A model generated the notes under the pieces. The model searched no databases. It was not told the DNA's origin and saw only the letters and a program-made list of their open reading frames with translations. Shown here piece by piece: positions 1 to 6,675 of a stretch of DNA of 14,089 nt. Position 1 is the stretch's first letter; every line of letters starts with the position of its first letter. The DNA is from JALGWA01 sp964604955. GTDB lineage: Bacteria; Arandabacterota; Arandabacteria; Arandabacterales; JALGWA01. The DNA is taken from NCBI GenBank assembly GCA_964604955.1, contig CAZSBE010000078.1:1-14089 (forward strand). Reading direction: 5' to 3'. Made by a program: the position numbers and the translations under genes.

Positions 1-614
1 ACGGAGTCAGAAGGCGGATTCACCTTCTCCAGGACATGGGGAACAAGCCCCACTTCGCCCTTCCAGGTCTCATCCTCCCCGCCGGGGTCGACGGCGGTGA
101 CCAGATTGACGTCGCCGCGCTTCTCCCACTCGCCGAGGTCCTGCTTGAAGGCTATGTCGAGAACGCTCCGCGCGCCGTAGATGATGTGCACGTCCTTGTA
201 CTTCTCGCGCCTTTCGAGCACCCCGTAGATGGGCGGCCGGAGCGGCGCCAGACCTATGCCCCCGCCCACGAATACCACGCTGCGCCCTTCCATCTTCTCC
301 AGGTCGAAGTGATTTCCATAGGGCCCCCTGAAGCCGAGTTTATCTCCCACCTCGACGTCATGTATCACGGACGTGACCTTTCCGACCTTCTTCACGCTGA
401 CTTCTATGAAGTCCTTCCAGCCGGGCGGCGACGATATGCAGAACGTGGCCTCTCCCATGCCGAAGACCGAGATCAGGCAGAACTGCCCGGGTTTGAATTC
501 GAAGGACTTGCGAAAGTCCTCATCCTCAAATACGAGCTTAAGAGATCTCGTGTCGGGGGTTTCCTCCCGGATCTCCTCGACTCTGACTATCCTGGGTACG
601 AGGTTCTCGTCCAA
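1..614 (-). CDS. flxA: FlxA-like FAD/NAD(P)H-binding oxidoreductase subunit (partial, 3' end outside window)
   Basis: This is the first 204 residues of a ferredoxin-NADP+ reductase-like protein, read from the complement; its C-terminus lies beyond base 1. The FAD-binding barrel comes first, with the RxYS-type flavin motif in the variant form TFCISSPP (about residues 57-64), then the Gly-rich NAD(P)H-binding loop VGGGIGLAPLRP (about 116-127). Family members usually end with a cysteine motif for a [2Fe-2S] cluster, which would be off the window. As the last gene after hdrCBA-flxDCB, it should be the NADH-oxidising entry point of the Flx-Hdr complex. The frame has an upstream stop at 644-642 and no ATG or GTG before the conserved region. 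TTG at 614 is therefore the likely start, with an AAAAAGGGA ribosome site about 9 bases upstream, inside the end of flxB. Relatives include sulfhydrogenase gamma and anaerobic sulfite reductase subunit B; the neighbours favour FlxA. Confidence 0.88.
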   Translation of the reverse strand, partial: MDENLVPRIVRVEEIREETPDTRSLKLVFEDEDFRKSFEFKPGQFCLISVFGMGEATFCISSPPGWKDFIEVSVKKVGKVTSVIHDVEVGDKLGFRGPYGNHFDLEKMEGRSVVFVGGGIGLAPLRPPIYGVLERREKYKDVHIIYGARSVLDIAFKQDLGEWEKRGDVNLVTAVDPGGEDETWKGEVGLVPHVLEKVNPPSDS

Positions 615-619
615 GGCTT

Positions 620-1639
620 CTATCCCTTTTTGCTTTCGGGTTCAGGCTTGCTCTCTCCCGAAGCGCCGCCCGCGGGCAGGTACTCCAGGATTTCGCCTAT
701 GTCCACGCCCACCGGGCAATGGCGTATGCACCTGCCATCACCGACGCAGGCCGTCAGGTTGACGTTGTCGACCGTGTACTTGAACTTGTGCATTATGCGC
801 TGGCGGTACCTGGCGTGCCTCCCGACCCTGGGCTGATGCCCCGCCATCCTGGTGAAGTCGGAGAAAGAGCAGCAGTCCCAGATCCTGTACCTCCGTCCCT
901 TCGATACCCCCGCTTCATCGGTGATGTCGAAGCAGTGGCAGGTCGGGCACAGATAGTAGCAGGTGCCGCAGCTGATGCAGTTTACCGAAGCGCTCTCCCA
1001 CCTCTCGCTTTCGAAGTTCTCATCGAGCCACTCCTTGAGTCCGTCGGTAGTGACCTTCCGCACCGGCTGGGGCGGGCTGTCAGGCTCCCCGCCTGCATCG
1101 GCTTCCACACCGACCTCTCCCAGGAAGACCTTCCCCTTCCCGGTAAGCGCCCGCACGATGAAAGACCCACCCGCCGGGAGCAGGATGACATCGCTGCCCG
1201 TCTCATCATGGGGGCCGTACCCCATGGAGGTGCAGAAGCAGGCGTCGTCGGCCCTCGAGCACGCCACCGTGACTATGACGGTCTCATCCCGGTTACGGGC
1301 GTACCTGGCATCGCGCACCGGGTCTAAGAGAATCGCGTCCAGAATTACAAGCGACGCGGCGTCACATGGCCGGGTCGCGAACAGGACGCGCCTCGCCGGC
1401 GGGTCCTCTACCGGCTCTACGCTTACATCATCAAGCCGGAACTCCGCGAGCGCCTCGCAGCGCGGGAGCAGTATGTCCTTGACGCCGTTCACGGTGACCA
1501 CGTGGTCGAGCTCGAGCCGGTCGGCGTCGCCGATCTCCTCCAGGTACACTTTGCCTTCGCGCTTCGCGGGCGCAAAGACCTTGTATCCGGCTGAGTGCGC
1601 CCCGGTTATCAACTTCGCCAGATCGGATCTCGAAACCAT
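620..1639 (-). CDS. flxB: FlxB-like 4Fe-4S dicluster electron-transfer protein
   Basis: A 339-residue cytoplasmic iron-sulfur protein of the hydrogenase-beta / anaerobic sulfite reductase subunit A type. The N-terminal region has RPCDAASL (about 91-98) and a CFC motif near 134-136. The C-terminal ferredoxin domain has a first cluster motif at C221, C224, C227 and C231 and a second at about C298, C304 and C308. The second motif reads CVGDGRCIRHCP, so Asp301 sits where the second cysteine is expected. It should carry electrons between FlxA (flavin, NADH) and FlxC/FlxD-HdrA. It starts with ATG 7 bases after the flxC stop, and flxA begins 5 bases past its own stop, so the genes are very likely cotranscribed. 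Related proteins serve in NiFe sulfhydrogenases and Asr sulfite reductases. No hydrogenase large subunit or siroheme sulfite reductase is in view, and the hdr neighbours support FlxB. Confidence 0.85.
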   Translation of the reverse strand: MVSRSDLAKLITGAHSAGYKVFAPAKREGKVYLEEIGDADRLELDHVVTVNGVKDILLPRCEALAEFRLDDVSVEPVEDPPARRVLFATRPCDAASLVILDAILLDPVRDARYARNRDETVIVTVACSRADDACFCTSMGYGPHDETGSDVILLPAGGSFIVRALTGKGKVFLGEVGVEADAGGEPDSPPQPVRKVTTDGLKEWLDENFESERWESASVNCISCGTCYYLCPTCHCFDITDEAGVSKGRRYRIWDCCSFSDFTRMAGHQPRVGRHARYRQRIMHKFKYTVDNVNLTACVGDGRCIRHCPVGVDIGEILEYLPAGGASGESKPEPESKKG

Positions 1640-1646
1640 GGCTCTT

Positions 1647-2546
1647 CTACCTTATGAAATCATCCGGGTCGTCTTCCCGGAAGGTCCTGAACGCGGGCGT
1701 GGCCTCCGGGTCCATGCCCGCCTTGTAGTCAAATGCATCTTCGACCTCACGCGCGAGATAGCGCGATATCCTGTCGACCGGGATGTCCATCGGGCAGGCC
1801 CGCCCGCACTCCCCGCAGCTTACGCATCGGCCCGCCAGGTGCATGGCCCGAATGAGATGATAGGCAAGCGCTCCCTTGAGATGGGACGCCTTGTCTATCC
1901 ACTGGGGCTCGGTCTTCTCGGTGATGCACGTCTCGCAATAACACATGGGACATGCCTGGCGGCAGGCGTAGCACTTTATGCACTCGGTCAGCCGGCCCGC
2001 CCAGAAGTCCCATCGCTCCTCGAGGGACATGGACTCCAGCTGCCGCAAATCCTCCAGGGGGTCTCCGCCCACTGCCGCCGCAGCGGCCGGATCGCCTATC
2101 AGCGTGTCGTAAAGAGGCGGCGTCTGAACTTCACACCGCCGGCACTTGGGGAGGGTCGCTCCATCAGCGCCCTCGGCTTTCGGGTCGCGCACCCCGTCGC
2201 AGACCATTCCCATGACGTGCACGCCCTCCCTCGCGATCTGACCTTCCTGGAGCAGGACAACCAGCGCGCGCGCGTCGCAGCCCTTGGCCACTACGCCCAC
2301 ACTGCCTCCCCTCAGGAGGATCTGGCGGCAGGGCTCTTTCGATAGATAGGTCGCGAGGTTGTGCACGCAGGCATCGTTCCAGACCAGCCCTCGGGCGTCA
2401 TCGGGGGTTCGGGCAAAGAGCGGGCGCACGCCGCGGCCGCCATGGCCGGCGCCGTAGCCGATCACCACCTCCACCGCGCCGGAAGCAAGAAGTCTCCCGG
2501 CTTCCTCGCGCAGTCTGTGTTCGCTACTCTCCTGCAACCCTTTCAA
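1647..2546 (-). CDS. flxC: FlxC-like 4Fe-4S protein with FrhB/FdhB-type N-terminal domain
   Basis: About 299 residues. The N-terminal half resembles the F420-hydrogenase/dehydrogenase beta family (FrhB/FdhB): EVVIGYG near 25-31, WNDACVHNLATYL near 56-68 and VAKGCDARAL near 86-95. The C-terminal half is a ferredoxin-like module with clusters at C189, C192, C195, C199 (followed by C202, C204, C207) and at C241, C244, C247, C251. In Flx-type complexes this subunit is thought to relay electrons between FlxAB and the FlxD-HdrA pair. The given start is TTG at 2546, overlapping the end of flxD by 23 bases. A second TTG at 2537 (residue 4) is about equally plausible, because the GAGGGAG ribosome site lies only 2 bases from the first TTG but about 11 from the second. 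Cofactor use cannot be read from the sequence; F420 binding should not be assumed. Confidence 0.82.
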   Translation of the reverse strand: MKGLQESSEHRLREEAGRLLASGAVEVVIGYGAGHGGRGVRPLFARTPDDARGLVWNDACVHNLATYLSKEPCRQILLRGGSVGVVAKGCDARALVVLLQEGQIAREGVHVMGMVCDGVRDPKAEGADGATLPKCRRCEVQTPPLYDTLIGDPAAAAAVGGDPLEDLRQLESMSLEERWDFWAGRLTECIKCYACRQACPMCYCETCITEKTEPQWIDKASHLKGALAYHLIRAMHLAGRCVSCGECGRACPMDIPVDRISRYLAREVEDAFDYKAGMDPEATPAFRTFREDDPDDFIR

Positions 2547-2991
2547 TCTCCCTCGTCTCGCTGAGCACCGCCCGGCCCATCTCTTTGAAGGCCTCTAAAG
2601 GTCCGAGCTTCTCAATGAGATCCGTAACTTCATTGACCACCCCGGCCCACTTATCTCCCTCCGACGCCGAGCACCACGTGACCTGGAAGCGGCGGCTGTC
2701 GATCCCCATGAAATCGAGGAGCTTCCTTATGGTGTAAAAACGTCTCCTCGCGTTGTAGTTGCCGCTCACGTAGTGGCAGTCACCCGGATGGCAGCCTCCC
2801 ACGATGACGCCGTCGGCGCCGCGCTCGAACGCCTTGATTATGAAGGAGGGGTCGACGCGCCCGGAACAGGGCACTCTTATGACCCGCACATCGGCCCGGT
2901 ACTTCTTTCGCGTGGTCCCCGCGAGGTCGGCCCCGGCATACGAGCACCAGTTGCACAGGAACGCGACGATTCTGGGCCTGAAGCGCGCCAC
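2524..2991 (-). CDS. flxD: FlxD / MvhD-family [2Fe-2S] electron-transfer subunit
   Basis: A 155-residue MvhD-family protein, normal size for the family. Cysteines that fit the [2Fe-2S] ligands occur at C13 and C16 (CNWCSYAGADLAG), C42 (PCSGRVDPSF), C67 and C72 (GGCHPGDCHY), with another at C107 (TWCSASEGDKW). In methanogens MvhD passes electrons from hydrogenase to HdrA; in bacterial Flx-Hdr complexes the equivalent connects FlxABC to HdrA. The start is GTG at 2991, one base after the hdrA stop, with a GAGGTG ribosome site 7 bases upstream inside the hdrA end. Translation is therefore probably coupled to hdrA, consistent with a fixed ratio of the two partner subunits. There is no sign of truncation. 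Confidence 0.93.
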   Translation of the reverse strand: MARFRPRIVAFLCNWCSYAGADLAGTTRKKYRADVRVIRVPCSGRVDPSFIIKAFERGADGVIVGGCHPGDCHYVSGNYNARRRFYTIRKLLDFMGIDSRRFQVTWCSASEGDKWAGVVNEVTDLIEKLGPLEAFKEMGRAVLSETREIERVAGE

Positions 2992-2992
2992 G

Positions 2993-4993
2993 CTATTTCA
3001 CCTCGTTCTTTACTTCAAATGGCTCTGATAATACATTGATTTCACTATACATCTGGCTGTCACTGAACCCCATCAGGTCCAGGGCCTTGGGCCTGCAGAC
3101 GGGCAGGCACGCCCCGCAGCCCTCGCACACGCCCGGATTGATATAGGCCTTTTCGATCTCGACTCCCGTTCTGGCATCCTTCCGCTTCACGCGCTCGGGC
3201 GCCCCGTAGGGGCAGGCGCTCTCGCAGGCGAAGCAGCTTACGCAGAGGTCCTCGTTGACCTGGGCCACCAGGGGCTCCCGCACGAGCTCGTCAGCCGACA
3301 GAAGCCCGAGCACCTTGCTGGCGGCCGCGCCTGCCTGCGAAACCGTATCGGGTATGTCCTTGGGAGCCTGACAGGCGCCGGCGAGGAATATGCCCGGGGT
3401 GTTGGTCTCGACGGGACGGAGCTTGGGGTGGGCCTCGTTGAAGAAGCCGTACTTGTCCGACCCCACTCTCAGCTTCTGGGCGAGCTCCTGGGCCCCTTCG
3501 GACGCGGTCACGGCGCTCGCGAGCACCACGAGATCCGCCCTTATTTCGATCTGATGTCCCGAAAGCGTATCCGCGCCCTTGACGAAGAGCGTGCCGTCCC
3601 TCTCGTAAACCCTCGATACTCTTCCTCTCAGGTAGAGGACGCGGTCTTCCTCGACGGCGCGGTTGACGAACTCCTCATATCCCTTGCCCCCGGCGCGCAC
3701 GTCTATATAGAAGATGTAGGCCTTGCCTTCATGCACCTTGTGCTTGTAGAGCATCGAGTGCTTGGCGGTGTACATGCAGCATATCTTGGAGCAGTAAGGC
3801 CTGCCCTTGGCGTCGTCCCGCGAGCCCACGCACTGGATGAAGACGACCGTCTTCGGGACCTCGCCGTCCGAAGGCCGCACTATTCTTCCACTTGTCGGAC
3901 CGGACGCGCTGCACATGCGTTCGAACTGAAGGCCGTCTATCACGTCGGGAATCCTGCCGTAGCCGTATTCGCCGTAGAGCGTCCGGTCGATTATGTCGTA
4001 GCCGGATGCCACCACGATGGCGCCGACTTCATGCTCTATTATCCGGTCGGCGTCGTCATAGTCGATGGCCCCGACCGGGCAGATCTTCTTGCACACGCCG
4101 CACTTGCCCTTCTGAAACCAGATGCAGGTATCCCTGTCGAGCACGGGCTTGTTGGGGACAGCCTGCGGAAACGGGACGTATATGGACTTCCTGTCGGCCA
4201 GCTCTCTGTCAAACTCGCTCGGCACCTTCGACGGGCACTTCTCCATGCACAGCCCGCAGGCCGTGCATTTGACGTGGTCGACGGACCTGGCCTTCTGCCT
4301 GACCTTGACCTTGAAGTTGCCGACGTAGCCGTTCACGCTCTCGAGCTCGGCGTAGGTGTATATCTTCGCAAGCGGATGCTGGCTGAGCTCCACCATCTTG
4401 GGAGTCAATATGCACTGGGAGCAGTCGAGCGTCGGGAAGGTCTCGTCGAGCATGGCCATCTTCCCGCCGATTGACGGAGTCCGTTCGATGAGAATCGTCT
4501 CTATGCCGGCATTGACGAGGTCGAGTCCTGCCTGTATGCCCGCTATGCCTCCGCCTATTATGAGGGCGCGCCTGGTGACCGGAACGCGGATTTCCTCCAG
4601 GGGCGAGTTCCTGCGCACCTTCTCAATGAGCATCCTCAGGGTCTCCAGCGCTTTGGCCGTGGCCTCGCCGCGGTCGTCGTGGACCCAGGAGCAGTGCTCC
4701 CTGATGTTGGCCATCTCCACGAGGAAAGGGTTGAGGCCGGCCCTCTCGGCGACTCTTCTAAACGTCGGCTCATGCATTCTCGGGCTGCATGCGCTCACGA
4801 CGATGCCGGTGAGCTCATGTTCCCTGATGGCGTCCTCGATGATCTGCTGCCCGGGGTCGGAGCACATGTACTTGTACTCGACCGAGTGCACCACGCCGGG
4901 GAAGCGGGAGGCGGCCTCCGCGACCGCCCTCACGTCCACCGTAGCCGCGATGTTCGACCCGCAGTGGCAGACGAAAACACCTATCCTCGCCAT
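2993..4993 (-). CDS. hdrA: HdrA: flavin-containing electron-bifurcating heterodisulfide reductase subunit A
   Basis: A 666-residue protein, typical full length for HdrA. Landmarks in order: N-terminal VCHCG (C9, C11); FAD-binding GGGIAGIQAG at 147-156; CSQCILTPKM at 191-200; ferredoxin motif C243, C246, C249, C253; a second set at C290, C298, C301, C305; QCVGSRD at 388-394 and a cysteine-rich patch at 401-406; FLAGACQAPKD near 536-546, closing the flavin fold; and a C-terminal two-cluster ferredoxin domain at C584, C587, C590, C594 and C623, C626, C629, C633. In characterised HdrABC complexes the HdrA flavin splits electron pairs between ferredoxin and the HdrB disulfide site. Here the electron source should be NADH through FlxABCD. 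It starts with ATG 9 bases after the hdrB stop behind a GAGGTGAG ribosome site. All motifs look intact and no selenocysteine codon is needed to read through. Confidence 0.96.
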   Translation of the reverse strand: MARIGVFVCHCGSNIAATVDVRAVAEAASRFPGVVHSVEYKYMCSDPGQQIIEDAIREHELTGIVVSACSPRMHEPTFRRVAERAGLNPFLVEMANIREHCSWVHDDRGEATAKALETLRMLIEKVRRNSPLEEIRVPVTRRALIIGGGIAGIQAGLDLVNAGIETILIERTPSIGGKMAMLDETFPTLDCSQCILTPKMVELSQHPLAKIYTYAELESVNGYVGNFKVKVRQKARSVDHVKCTACGLCMEKCPSKVPSEFDRELADRKSIYVPFPQAVPNKPVLDRDTCIWFQKGKCGVCKKICPVGAIDYDDADRIIEHEVGAIVVASGYDIIDRTLYGEYGYGRIPDVIDGLQFERMCSASGPTSGRIVRPSDGEVPKTVVFIQCVGSRDDAKGRPYCSKICCMYTAKHSMLYKHKVHEGKAYIFYIDVRAGGKGYEEFVNRAVEEDRVLYLRGRVSRVYERDGTLFVKGADTLSGHQIEIRADLVVLASAVTASEGAQELAQKLRVGSDKYGFFNEAHPKLRPVETNTPGIFLAGACQAPKDIPDTVSQAGAAASKVLGLLSADELVREPLVAQVNEDLCVSCFACESACPYGAPERVKRKDARTGVEIEKAYINPGVCEGCGACLPVCRPKALDLMGFSDSQMYSEINVLSEPFEVKNEVK

Positions 4994-5002
4994 CTACTCA
5001 CC

Positions 5003-5878
5003 TCAGACCTTGACCCCCGCCCTCTTGAGGACGGGGATCGGGTTTATCGAATGCTTCTTGAGCCCCAGTTCGCCGGCCGAATGGCCCAGCGCGAGCCCCA
5101 CCAGCTGAGTAACGTAAAGCACCGGGATTTCCAGGTTGAAGCCCGTGTACTTCTCGATGTCCCTCTGCCGGAGGTCGAGGTTCGAGTGGCACAGCGGGCA
5201 CGCCACCGAAACCACATGCGCACCCGAGTACTGGGCGTCTTCGAGAATCTCCCCGGAGAGCTTCAGCACGATGTCGCCCTGCGTAAAGGCGAGTGCCGCG
5301 CCGCAACAGTCAACCTTGTGCCGCCATTCCACGGGCTCGGCGCCCAGGGCCCGGGTCACGCGGTCAAGGAACTGGGGGTCTTCGGGATCGTCGAACCCGG
5401 TGATCTCCGGAGGCCGGACCAGGAGGCAGCCGTAATAGCCCGCGACCTTGAGCCCTTCAAGGCTCGTCTGGATCTTCCCTTCCAGCGCCCCCCCGTCCAT
5501 CGCTTTTACCAGGACCTCGAGCACGTGGTAGACTGGAACGTCGCCCTCATAGGGCTCGCCGAGGGCGCGGCTGACCTTGTCCCTGACCTCCGGGCTCTGC
5601 TTGATCCTGTAATTAGCCGTCTTGAGCCTGCTGTAGCAGGACGCGCACGGGACGATAACGCCGTCGGCTTTCATCGCCCTCGCGCGCACGAGATTATAGG
5701 CCGGCAGAGTCACGCTTAGGAGCTTGCTTGACATATGTGCCGGCGTCGAGCCGCAGCAGATCCACCCTGGGATCTCTTCGATTTCGATGCCGAGGTCCCT
5801 GGCGACTATCTCCGTCGACTCCCTGTATTCCTTGGCCGACGAATCCAGAGAACACCCGGGGTAGAATGCGTATCTCAC
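5003..5878 (-). CDS. hdrB: HdrB: CCG-domain disulfide-reducing catalytic subunit
   Basis: A 291-residue protein with two CCG (cysteine-rich) domains. The first has C9, C41-C42, C78 and C81; the second has C151, C191-C192, C227 and C230. This matches the family pattern of a Cys, about 31-39 residues, CC, about 35 residues, then CxxC, and in structurally known HdrB each copy holds a noncubane [4Fe-4S] cluster at the disulfide-cleaving site. Both copies are complete, so the protein should be catalytically competent. In methanogens the substrate is CoM-S-S-CoB; in bacteria with Flx-Hdr a DsrC-like or other thiol protein has been proposed. No such partner is encoded in this window, so the substrate is unknown. 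The GTG start at 5878 overlaps the hdrC stop as GTGA, which implies translational coupling. Confidence 0.95.
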   Translation of the reverse strand: MRYAFYPGCSLDSSAKEYRESTEIVARDLGIEIEEIPGWICCGSTPAHMSSKLLSVTLPAYNLVRARAMKADGVIVPCASCYSRLKTANYRIKQSPEVRDKVSRALGEPYEGDVPVYHVLEVLVKAMDGGALEGKIQTSLEGLKVAGYYGCLLVRPPEITGFDDPEDPQFLDRVTRALGAEPVEWRHKVDCCGAALAFTQGDIVLKLSGEILEDAQYSGAHVVSVACPLCHSNLDLRQRDIEKYTGFNLEIPVLYVTQLVGLALGHSAGELGLKKHSINPIPVLKRAGVKV

Positions 5879-6444
5879 TCTTTCTCTATCTCCCTGACTC
5901 TCCTGATGATATTCCTGACTTCCCCCCTGCCTTTGACCCTTGGGGGCAGGACCGAGATCTTCCCCTTGAGCAGCATCTCCGGGGCCTTGTCCATGTCCTT
6001 GGTCAGGTGCCCGCTCTTGAGATTGTAAACGCCCACGAGGGCTGCCTCATAGAGCCTGCCGAACCATCCGACGTTCTTGATGAAGGTGTTCACGAATATG
6101 GGGACTTCCCTGGGCCGGTCGACAAAACCCTCCCTGGCGGCCCAATGGCGAAGAGCGTCCATGACGCTCACTATCTCGATTTCGCGGGGGCATCTGGTGG
6201 CACATGTCTCGCAGGAGGCGCAGACCCAGAACGTGGACGATGAAAGAACCTCATCCTTCAGCCCGAGCTGGCAGAGCCGCATGACCTGGCTGGGAAGAAG
6301 GTCCATGGCATAGGCTACGGGACAGCCCGCCGAGCACTTGCCGCACTGGTAGCAGGTTCGCACCTGCGTGCCGCTCATCGACTCTATCTCATCGAGAAAG
6401 TCGGGATCGCCCGACTTGTGATCCGCAGCGTCGTGCTTGCCCAT
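5875..6444 (-). CDS. hdrC: HdrC: 4Fe-4S subunit of heterodisulfide reductase
   Basis: A 189-residue soluble ferredoxin-like subunit, normal for HdrC. The first cluster motif is C31, C34, C37, C41 (CYQCGKCSAGCP) and the second C75, C78, C81, C85 (CASCETCATRCP); both are complete. The C-terminal half carries the helical region with WFGRLYEA near 126-133 typical of the family. It passes electrons from HdrA to HdrB. I place the start at ATG 6444, behind GGAGG at 6456-6460. The frame extends to a GTG at 6486, but that codon lies inside a hairpin and adds residues not expected for HdrC. It is the first gene of the hdrCBA-flxDCBA cluster, 216 bases from tatC, so the promoter or leader of this cluster should lie in that gap or further upstream. 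Confidence 0.93.
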   Translation of the reverse strand: MGKHDAADHKSGDPDFLDEIESMSGTQVRTCYQCGKCSAGCPVAYAMDLLPSQVMRLCQLGLKDEVLSSSTFWVCASCETCATRCPREIEIVSVMDALRHWAAREGFVDRPREVPIFVNTFIKNVGWFGRLYEAALVGVYNLKSGHLTKDMDKAPEMLLKGKISVLPPRVKGRGEVRNIIRRVREIEKE

Positions 6445-6455
6445 ACTGCCTTCAT

Positions 6456-6460
6456 CCTCC
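6456..6460 (-). promoter_or_regulatory. Ribosome binding site that sets the hdrC start
   Basis: GGAGG on the minus strand, 11 bases before ATG 6444; a second weaker AAGG lies closer, at 6449-6452. An ATG immediately after GGAGG at 6453-6455 is in another frame, opens only a short reading frame and has no spacing, so it is unlikely to be used. The site lies just after the T-rich tail of the upstream hairpin, so formation of that hairpin could affect both transcription into hdrC and access to this site. Confidence 0.65.
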
Positions 6461-6494
6461 AAAGAAAAGGCCCCGGCTATCGGCACGCCGGGGC
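6461..6494 (-). terminator. Hairpin with T-rich tail before hdrC: terminator or attenuator
   Basis: On the minus strand GCCCCGGC (6494-6487) and GCCGGGGC (6477-6470) form a perfect 8-bp GC-rich stem with a 9-base loop, followed by CTTTTCTTT (6469-6461). This has the form of an intrinsic terminator with an interrupted T tract. It could end the rnf-tatC transcript. However, only 25 bases separate it from the hdrC start, leaving no room for a normal promoter after it, so an hdr transcript probably reads through it. That suits a conditional terminator (attenuator) or a processing/stability hairpin. The structure is directly visible; its activity is inferred. Confidence 0.55.
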
Positions 6495-6588
6495 AAGCGG
6501 CACTGCCCCCGACCCCGCCACTTCACCCCTTTGGACCGTATGCGCCTTCCGGCGGCAGCCCCGCCCCATGCAGTCCATTTCTATCCTG

Positions 6589-6620
6589 ATTAGATACATC
6601 ATATACCGGAATGGTTCCAG
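6589..6620 (-). promoter_or_regulatory. Possible promoter/operator region of the hdr-flx cluster (weak)
   Basis: A short AT-rich stretch stands out from its GC-rich surroundings. On the minus strand it contains two -10-like hexamers, TATGAT (6603-6598) and TCTAAT (6594-6589), each five of six to the sigma-70 consensus. Neither has a good -35 element at 16-18 bases. Just upstream, CTGGAACCATTCCGG (6620-6606) is a near-perfect inverted repeat with GGAA/TTCC core arms and a CCA centre, which could be an operator. This is the most likely place for a promoter in the gap, but the match is weak. Confidence 0.2.
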
Positions 6621-6627
6621 ATTAACT

Positions 6628-6675
6628 TTGTGCATTTCAAGACCTGACCCCTTGTGCATTTCAAGACCTGACCCC
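6628..6675 (-). repeat. Perfect tandem duplication of a 24-bp unit at the tatC 3' end
   Basis: Two identical 24-bp units sit head to tail, at 6652-6675 and 6628-6651. Each reads GGGGTCAGGTCTTGAAATG then CACAA on the minus strand. The unit length is a multiple of three and each copy carries a TGA in the tatC frame. The first copy supplies the last tatC codons and its stop. Two copies are too few and too tightly packed for a CRISPR. It could be a small dispersed or mobile-element-associated repeat, but there is no transposase here, so its class is open. Confidence 0.85.

Noticed and set aside
36..836. A 266-residue plus-strand open frame at the left edge
   Set aside because: It is antisense to flxA and the end of flxB, whose FAD/NAD and 4Fe-4S motifs are clear.
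963..2345. A 460-residue open frame on the plus strand opposite flxB and flxC
   Set aside because: It runs antisense to two convincing iron-sulfur protein genes, has low-complexity Ser/Arg/Pro/Ala-rich composition and no recognisable domain. It is an artefact of few stop codons in GC-rich DNA.
620..2546. NiFe-sulfhydrogenase or anaerobic sulfite reductase operon
   Set aside because: FlxA and FlxB resemble subunits of those enzymes, but there is no hydrogenase small or large subunit and no siroheme subunit; the MvhD and HdrABC neighbours match Flx-Hdr.
3428..5719. Long plus-strand open frames opposite hdrA and hdrB
   Set aside because: They are mirror frames of strongly conserved hdr genes, with no motif of their own and no ribosome site with supporting context.
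2993..6444. Archaeal (methanogen) origin suggested by hdrABC
   Set aside because: Flx subunits, Rnf with RnfB of bacterial type, a lipoprotein with a bacterial signal and TatC with strong Shine-Dalgarno sites fit an anaerobic bacterium better; HdrABC is common in such bacteria.
6445..6486. A longer hdrC beginning at GTG 6486
   Set aside because: The GTG lies in the hairpin loop and has no ribosome site; ATG 6444 has GGAGG upstream and gives a normal HdrC N-terminus.
6628..6675. CRISPR array
   Set aside because: There are only two units, directly abutting with no spacers, and no cas genes.
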